From assembly GCA_039977295.1 (NCBI GenBank), contig JBDWDN010000003.1:558001-622000 (forward strand): a DNA stretch of 64,000 nucleotides, in the 5' to 3' direction. Both the position numbers and the translations under genes were made by a program. The DNA is from Hellea sp039977295 (lineage in GTDB: Bacteria > Pseudomonadota > Alphaproteobacteria > Caulobacterales > Maricaulaceae). Below, one piece after another: positions 59,001 to 64,000 of the stretch (position 1 is its first letter; each line of letters begins with the position of its first letter). The notes under the pieces were generated by a model that worked only from the letters and a program-made list of their open reading frames with translations, did not search any database and had not been told where the DNA came from.

Positions 59001-60758
59001 ATGCGAGCATATTTAATTGCGGTATTAGCTCTGTTGTTTACGGGGTGCGGGGGTTTACCAGACTTCCCGATGGCGCCCGTCACAATCGACGGGGACTTGA
59101 AGGTTTGGAATCCGATTTCTCTTTCATTTGAGGGGCAAATTTTCTCGGAGGAAGAAAATACCTTCCGAGATTATGAACTCAATGTATATTTCGAGCATGA
59201 AGACGGCGGGATAATTGCTGTGCCGGGGTATTTTGCTGCGGATGGAAAGGCAGAGTTTTCCGGCGCAGAGTCAGGCAATATCTGGAGAGCGCATTTCGTT
59301 CCATCTAGATCAGGTAAATGGTTTTATAGTGCTTACCTAAAAACCGGTGACAATATGGTTGCAAAACCGCCCATAATCCAGGGCTTCAGCCCTATTGATG
59401 GAACAGAGGGTGAGTTCATTGTTGACGATGCTGAATTAGATTCTAGCGCAACTGACTTTCGAAAACAGGGAATGCTCCAAGACGTCAATGCCCGCTATCT
59501 CCAATTCTCTGGCACAAAAGAATATTTCCTAAAAACAGGCGCAGGATCGCCAGAGAATATTCTTGCCTATTCAGACTTCGACGGAACTTATGATGTCGGC
59601 GGAACACATTTTCCAGCTTTGGGCGAAAATCAACTTCATGAATTTGAGCCTCACCTGAAAGATGCGCGTGAGGGTGATCCGACATGGGGCGGCGATGAGG
59701 GCAAAGGCGCGGCTATTCTTGGCATCGCAAATTATTATGAGGAGGTTGGCGTTAACGCGCAATATTTGGTGACGATGAATGTTGAGGGTGATGGGCAAGA
59801 TGTGTTCCCTTGGGTCTCGCACAATGACCCTTATGTTTTTGACGTCTCAAAACTCGCGCAATGGCAGCGTGTTTTTGAGCATTTCAATTCACGCGGCGTA
59901 TTGATTGATATGCTTCTGACCGAGACAGAAAATGAAAGCTGGTTTGAAGCGATGGACGGCGTTGAGGTTGGCAAGGATTTCGCGGAAAGCCGCAAGCTTT
60001 ACTACCGCGAAATAGTCGCGCGATTTGGTCACTTGAACGGTCTCGTCTTTAATCTCGGCGAAGAAAATGGCGTGGTCGGAAACTCGGGGCAAGACCCTTA
60101 TCGCCAACCGACAAGCCTCGAGCAGCGCCGCGCCTTCGCAAAGTATATTCGTGACCTTGACCCATATGACCACGCGGTCGTTAGCCATAATTGGCCTGAC
60201 TCAGAAGAAGAGACTTATGGGGCCTTGCTGGGGGACCCTGATTTTTCAGGGATAAGCCTTCAAGCGCATGATAAATATTTCGAGAAAATTGCGACATGGA
60301 CACAGAAATCCAAAGCCGCTGGTCGTCAATGGATGGTGACTGTTGATGAACCTTTGGGCTGGGAGTTCGGCGCGCGTCCTGATAGTGAAAACCCGCTCCA
60401 TGAGCGAGAGATTAAGGAGGTCCTTTGGCCAACATTGATGGCGGGCGGCGCAGGTGTTGATTGGTATTTTGGTTGGCAGAATAATGCAGCTACATCAGAC
60501 CTTTCCAATGAAGACCAGCGCTCACGACATAACCTTTGGGTAAAGAGTGCTAAAGTGAGGAAATTCTGGGAGGAACATGTGCGATTCTGGGAAATGGACT
60601 CTGTGCGAAGTAGCGAAGGAATGGCTTTTCGTAAACCAGATGATGATCATACAGGTTTAGTTTTGATAGGAGATAGTGTAATTTATAAGGCCACTCTACA
60701 GCATGGTGAGAAAGTGAATTTCCGCGTTGATCTTGACACAGCCGATTTTGATCGATGA
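59001..60758 (+). CDS. DUF5060 lipoprotein, putative glycoside hydrolase
   Basis: A 585-residue exported lipoprotein with signal MRAYLIAVLALLFTGC (lipid Cys16). Residues about 30-110 are a DUF5060 domain. The rest looks like a TIM-barrel hydrolase, with acidic candidates in FNLGEENGV and QWMVTVDEPLGWEF, and WYFGWQNNA near the end. DUF5060 proteins are linked to polysaccharide breakdown. Overlaps yidD by four bases (ATGA). Confidence 0.8.
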   Translation: MRAYLIAVLALLFTGCGGLPDFPMAPVTIDGDLKVWNPISLSFEGQIFSEEENTFRDYELNVYFEHEDGGIIAVPGYFAADGKAEFSGAESGNIWRAHFVPSRSGKWFYSAYLKTGDNMVAKPPIIQGFSPIDGTEGEFIVDDAELDSSATDFRKQGMLQDVNARYLQFSGTKEYFLKTGAGSPENILAYSDFDGTYDVGGTHFPALGENQLHEFEPHLKDAREGDPTWGGDEGKGAAILGIANYYEEVGVNAQYLVTMNVEGDGQDVFPWVSHNDPYVFDVSKLAQWQRVFEHFNSRGVLIDMLLTETENESWFEAMDGVEVGKDFAESRKLYYREIVARFGHLNGLVFNLGEENGVVGNSGQDPYRQPTSLEQRRAFAKYIRDLDPYDHAVVSHNWPDSEEETYGALLGDPDFSGISLQAHDKYFEKIATWTQKSKAAGRQWMVTVDEPLGWEFGARPDSENPLHEREIKEVLWPTLMAGGAGVDWYFGWQNNAATSDLSNEDQRSRHNLWVKSAKVRKFWEEHVRFWEMDSVRSSEGMAFRKPDDDHTGLVLIGDSVIYKATLQHGEKVNFRVDLDTADFDR

Positions 60759-61057
60759 AAAACCCGCTCATATATCCCATGCTTGCTCTGCTTTGGCTGT
60801 ATAAATATACCCTTAGCCCCATGCTGACCTATTTTGGGGTGCGGTGTCGTCATACGCCGTCTTGTTCGGATTATTCCAAATATGCGATTGCCCAGCACGG
60901 TCCTTGGGCTGGGGGATGGATGACTTTGGCGCGCTTGTCGCGATGTCACTGGTTTGGCACAAGCGGGGTTGATAACGTGCCTGAAACCTTTAAAACTCCG
61001 CCTTTCTGGGCGCCTTGGCGATATGGCCTGTGGCGCGGAACACATAGAGAAGACTAA
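60755..61057 (+). CDS. yidD: Membrane protein insertion efficiency factor YidD
   Basis: A 100-residue protein with the YidD signature CRHTPSCSDYSKYAIAQHGP and the C-terminal SRCHWFGTSGVDNVPE. An N-terminal amphipathic hydrophobic helix (about 5-25) attaches it to the inner membrane beside YidC. Usually found with rnpA and yidC; here it stands between a hydrolase and thrS, with one-base overlap into thrS. Confidence 0.92.
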   Translation: MKNPLIYPMLALLWLYKYTLSPMLTYFGVRCRHTPSCSDYSKYAIAQHGPWAGGWMTLARLSRCHWFGTSGVDNVPETFKTPPFWAPWRYGLWRGTHRED

Positions 61058-62988
61058 TGGTCACTTTGACATTCCCCGATGGTGCAGCTCGAGACTATGA
61101 GGCTGGCATAACCGCTATGGAGGTCGCGAAATCGATCTCTAAGGGCCTTGCGAAAAGTGTCCTTGCGGCCAAGCTTGACGGCACGCTTGTCGATGCGTCT
61201 TTGCCTATCAATGATAATGCTAAGATAGAATTGGTCACAGCTAAAGACCCCGAAGGTCTAGAGCTTATTCGTCATGACGCGGCCCATGTCTTAGCCGAAG
61301 CTGTGCAAGAGCTTTTCCCCGGCACTCAAGTCACGATTGGCCCGACTATTGAAAATGGCTTTTATTATGATTTTGCCCGTGACGAGCCATTTAGCGAAGA
61401 TGATTTTGCTGCGATTGAAAAGAAGATGGGCTTTATCATTAACCGCAATGATAAATTTGAGCGTCTGGTTATGGACCGAAATGAAGCCATTGAGCTTTTC
61501 AGCGGCATGGGCGAAGCCTTTAAAGCTGAGCTGATTTCCGACTTACCAGAAGATGAAACCATCACTGTTTATAAACAAGGCAAATGGTTCGACCTCTGCA
61601 AAGGCCCGCATCTGCCGTCTACAGGGAAAGTCGGCAAAGCCTTTAAACTCATGAAGGTTGCAGGTGCTTATTGGCGCGGCGATTCTAGTAAAGCCCAGCT
61701 ACAACGTATTTATGGCACCGCATGGGCGTCGCAAGAAGATCTGGACGCGCATTTGCACATGCTCGCCGAGGCTGAGGCGCGCGATCACCGCCGCTTGGGT
61801 AAGCAGCTTGAATTATTTCACATGCAGCCCGAAGCGCAAGGCATGGTCTTTTGGCATGATAAAGGCGCAACGCTTTGGCGCGTGGTTGAAGATTATATCC
61901 GCCGCCGGACACAGGGCGCGGATTATCAAGAAGTGAAAACGCCTTTGCTGATAAATAATACGCTGTGGCAAGAAAGCGGTCACTGGGATAAATTCCGAGA
62001 GAATATGTTTGTCTCTGAAGTGAGCCATGGCAGCCATGATGAAATCCATGCGCTAAAACCCATGAATTGCCCCGCTCACGTTCAGGTCTTTAACCAAGGC
62101 ATGAAATCTTATCGTGACCTGCCTCTGCGTATGGCAGAATTTGGCTGTTGCCACCGTAATGAGCCAACTGGGGCCCTGCATGGTATCATGCGCGTGCGCG
62201 GCTTTACGCAAGATGATGGCCATATATTCTGTTCCGAAGACCAAATTACAGAAGAGACAAAGAGCTTCATAACGCTTTTGAAATCCGTCTATGAAGACTT
62301 TGGCTTTGAAGATTTGAAAGTTAAATTTTCTGACCGGCCCGAGACACGTGCTGGAACTGACGCGACATGGGATAAATCCGAAGGCGCTCTTATGGACGCC
62401 GTTAATGCGGCTGGATTAGAGGTTGAGTTAAATCCAGGCGAGGGCGCGTTTTATGGCCCGAAGCTCGAATTTGTTTTGCGCGACGCTATTGGCCGGGACT
62501 GGCAATGCGGGACCTTGCAGGTCGATTTTGTTGTCCCTGACCGCTTAAGCGCCAGTTATATCGGAGAAGATGATCAACGCCATGTGCCTGTTATGCTTCA
62601 CCGCGCTATTCTGGGGTCGATGGAACGCTTCATTGGTATTTTGATTGAAAACTTTGCTGGTAAATTTCCGCTCTGGTTATCACCTGTGCAAATCGTGATT
62701 GCGACTATTACATCTGATGCAAATGAATATGCGGAAGAAGCAGCGCAAGAGCTGCGCGAGGCGGGCCTTCGCGTTGAAACAGATCTGCGTAATGAGAAGA
62801 TTAACTACAAAATTCGTGAACATAGTGCGGACCGTAAGATACCCATCATCGCTGTTGTCGGGATGAAAGAAGCTGAAGAGCGCAAGCTCGCTTTGCGCCG
62901 CTTAGGCAGCCGCGATCAGCAAATCATCACCCTCGATGAAGCCGTGATTGAGCTTGCCACTGAGGCCCTCGCGCCCGACCAGCGCTAA
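61057..62988 (+). CDS. thrS: Threonine--tRNA ligase
   Basis: A 643-residue class II aminoacyl-tRNA synthetase. TGS domain at the N-terminus (VTLTFPDGAARDYE), SAD editing domain with HDAAHVLAEAVQELF, catalytic core with MNCPAHVQVF (zinc Cys), RMAEFGCCHRNEPTGALHGIMRVRGF, motif 3 HRAILGSMERFIG, and the C-terminal anticodon domain with REHSADRKIPIIAVVG. All expected parts are present. It overlaps yidD by one base. Confidence 0.97.
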   Translation: MVTLTFPDGAARDYEAGITAMEVAKSISKGLAKSVLAAKLDGTLVDASLPINDNAKIELVTAKDPEGLELIRHDAAHVLAEAVQELFPGTQVTIGPTIENGFYYDFARDEPFSEDDFAAIEKKMGFIINRNDKFERLVMDRNEAIELFSGMGEAFKAELISDLPEDETITVYKQGKWFDLCKGPHLPSTGKVGKAFKLMKVAGAYWRGDSSKAQLQRIYGTAWASQEDLDAHLHMLAEAEARDHRRLGKQLELFHMQPEAQGMVFWHDKGATLWRVVEDYIRRRTQGADYQEVKTPLLINNTLWQESGHWDKFRENMFVSEVSHGSHDEIHALKPMNCPAHVQVFNQGMKSYRDLPLRMAEFGCCHRNEPTGALHGIMRVRGFTQDDGHIFCSEDQITEETKSFITLLKSVYEDFGFEDLKVKFSDRPETRAGTDATWDKSEGALMDAVNAAGLEVELNPGEGAFYGPKLEFVLRDAIGRDWQCGTLQVDFVVPDRLSASYIGEDDQRHVPVMLHRAILGSMERFIGILIENFAGKFPLWLSPVQIVIATITSDANEYAEEAAQELREAGLRVETDLRNEKINYKIREHSADRKIPIIAVVGMKEAEERKLALRRLGSRDQQIITLDEAVIELATEALAPDQR

Positions 62989-63005
62989 GCGCCGAGTCTT
63001 GTGGG

Positions 63006-64000
63006 ATGTCCTCATTTCTGGATAAAAGTAGTTTCATCGCGGTTTTCGCGGTGCTTATCCTCTTGCCTATTGTAAGTCATGCAGGCGGCCTGGGCATGGC
63101 GCTGTTAATTTTTATTTTGGGAATTTTAGGATTAATCCTCGCGGTCAAAACGAACCAATTCAAAATTACTAATGCGCAAATCGCGCTCATAGCCTTTTTA
63201 GGGTGGCTCTGCGCGACTTCGCTTTGGAGCCCTTATAAGCCTGATGATATACTGACAAATTATATCAAATTACTTTTGATGGTTTTGGTGTTTTATTGGA
63301 GCCGTCCCTTATTTGAATATGCAGGACGAAGACGCCCGCGCAGATTACAACATCTTTTAATGGCGATGGTGTTTTTCACGACCGGCATATTAATTATTGA
63401 TCTATTGAGTAGCCTTGGATTGACGCTTTTCTTTAATCCTACGGATGATTTTAACGAGAAGATATTCAAAATCATAGACGCCGAAATGAACCTAGGTCAT
63501 TCCATTACAATTTTAGTCTTATTGGCCGCGCCCGCTGCGCTGCTCATGCGGGGGCGTCTTCCTAACAAATTCGCGCGGCCGGTCATGATTTTGTTTCTCG
63601 GGCTTTTGGCGTGGGGGGCTTGGCTAAACGGTCTGACGGTTGGGCTCTTAGGGCTGATAGGTGTTATTTCGGCGGCTATTGCGGGATATATTTTTCCGCG
63701 CCATGTTCCCAAAGCGCTTCTTGGCCTAGCTATTGCGGTTATCATATTTGCGCCGGTTCTCGCTTTTCTTGCCTCTCATTATGCCGCCAATGCGCCGTCA
63801 ACGCTCCCAGCCTCTTGGGATCACCGTCTGCGCATGTGGGGCTATTGCTGGAATGTTATCGCAGATCATCCTTTGCGCGGAGCTGGGTTCGATGCGTCGC
63901 GAACTTTCAGTGAAACCTTTATTGCCAAAGATGGCCGCGAAATCACTACGGTTTCACTACATCCGCATAATGCGGGCATTCAAATATGGACAGAGACGGG
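63006..64000 (+). CDS. O-antigen ligase-type (Wzy_C) membrane protein, cut by window edge
   Basis: The open frame starts at ATG 63006, 17 bases after thrS, and runs off the window with 331 codons read and no stop. About eight or nine hydrophobic spans, then the large periplasmic loop with RLRMWGYCWNVIADHPLRG, GFDASRTF and HPHNAGIQIW, the marks of the Wzy_C (PF04932) family of O-antigen ligases and polymerases. The polysaccharide is unknown. Not part of a visible operon. Confidence 0.85.
   Translation, partial: MSSFLDKSSFIAVFAVLILLPIVSHAGGLGMALLIFILGILGLILAVKTNQFKITNAQIALIAFLGWLCATSLWSPYKPDDILTNYIKLLLMVLVFYWSRPLFEYAGRRRPRRLQHLLMAMVFFTTGILIIDLLSSLGLTLFFNPTDDFNEKIFKIIDAEMNLGHSITILVLLAAPAALLMRGRLPNKFARPVMILFLGLLAWGAWLNGLTVGLLGLIGVISAAIAGYIFPRHVPKALLGLAIAVIIFAPVLAFLASHYAANAPSTLPASWDHRLRMWGYCWNVIADHPLRGAGFDASRTFSETFIAKDGREITTVSLHPHNAGIQIWTET

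Overview
The window looks like chromosomal DNA of an alphaproteobacterium. The signs are a DUF2794 gene, the style of the branched-chain amino acid gene block, tRNA-Leu types, many envelope and lipoprotein genes, and codon use of moderate GC. I suspect a marine prosthecate group such as the Maricaulales/Hyphomonadaceae, but this is inference from gene content, with no marker gene to prove it.

Region 1-16.5 kb: a truncated tRNA-Leu(CAG), thpR, a HExxH protein, a Tas-type aldo-keto reductase, a Bax-inhibitor-1 membrane protein, DUF2794, a LuxR solo, rarA, a membrane protein with four YegP/DUF1508 repeats, an RhlE helicase, and a 1849-residue protein that joins a cytochrome P450-like domain, about ten membrane spans and a DyP-type peroxidase. 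Region 16.6-31 kb: a membrane-anchored START-like protein, a large TolA/TonB-like protein, a DMT exporter, galE, a GT2-GtrA pair beside tRNA-Leu(CAA), murI, a GT39 enzyme, msrA, a photolyase and a compact aspartokinase-like/homoserine dehydrogenase fusion. Region 31-40 kb: a PKD lipoprotein, DUF983, an unknown lipoprotein, and a methionine operon (metX - small membrane gene - metB - DUF1444-like) behind an S-box (SAM-I) riboswitch.

Region 40-52.3 kb is a nearly complete branched-chain amino acid block: ilvD-ilvC-ilvB-(orf)-ilvN-leuA-leuC-leuD-(orf)-leuB-ilvA, all on the + strand. Its gaps hold either small translationally linked ORFs or palindromic intergenic repeats. Together with the homoserine dehydrogenase and metX/metB it covers much of the aspartate-to-Met/Thr/Ile and pyruvate-to-Val/Leu flow.

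Region 52.3-57.5 kb is a small regulated membrane locus (DUF418, winged-helix regulator, membrane protein) with paired operators in a divergent promoter. The divergent DUF2141 gene was split inside its signal peptide by a 2369-bp IS1595-family element. That element has 23-bp inverted repeats and an 8-bp target duplication, and carries passenger genes, among them a YegP protein and an HEPN-like protein. Removing the element restores the reading frame exactly. Region 57.5-64 kb: xerC, a NifU-like Fe-S scaffold, a DUF5060 lipoprotein hydrolase, yidD, thrS and the start of an O-antigen-ligase-type protein cut by the window edge.
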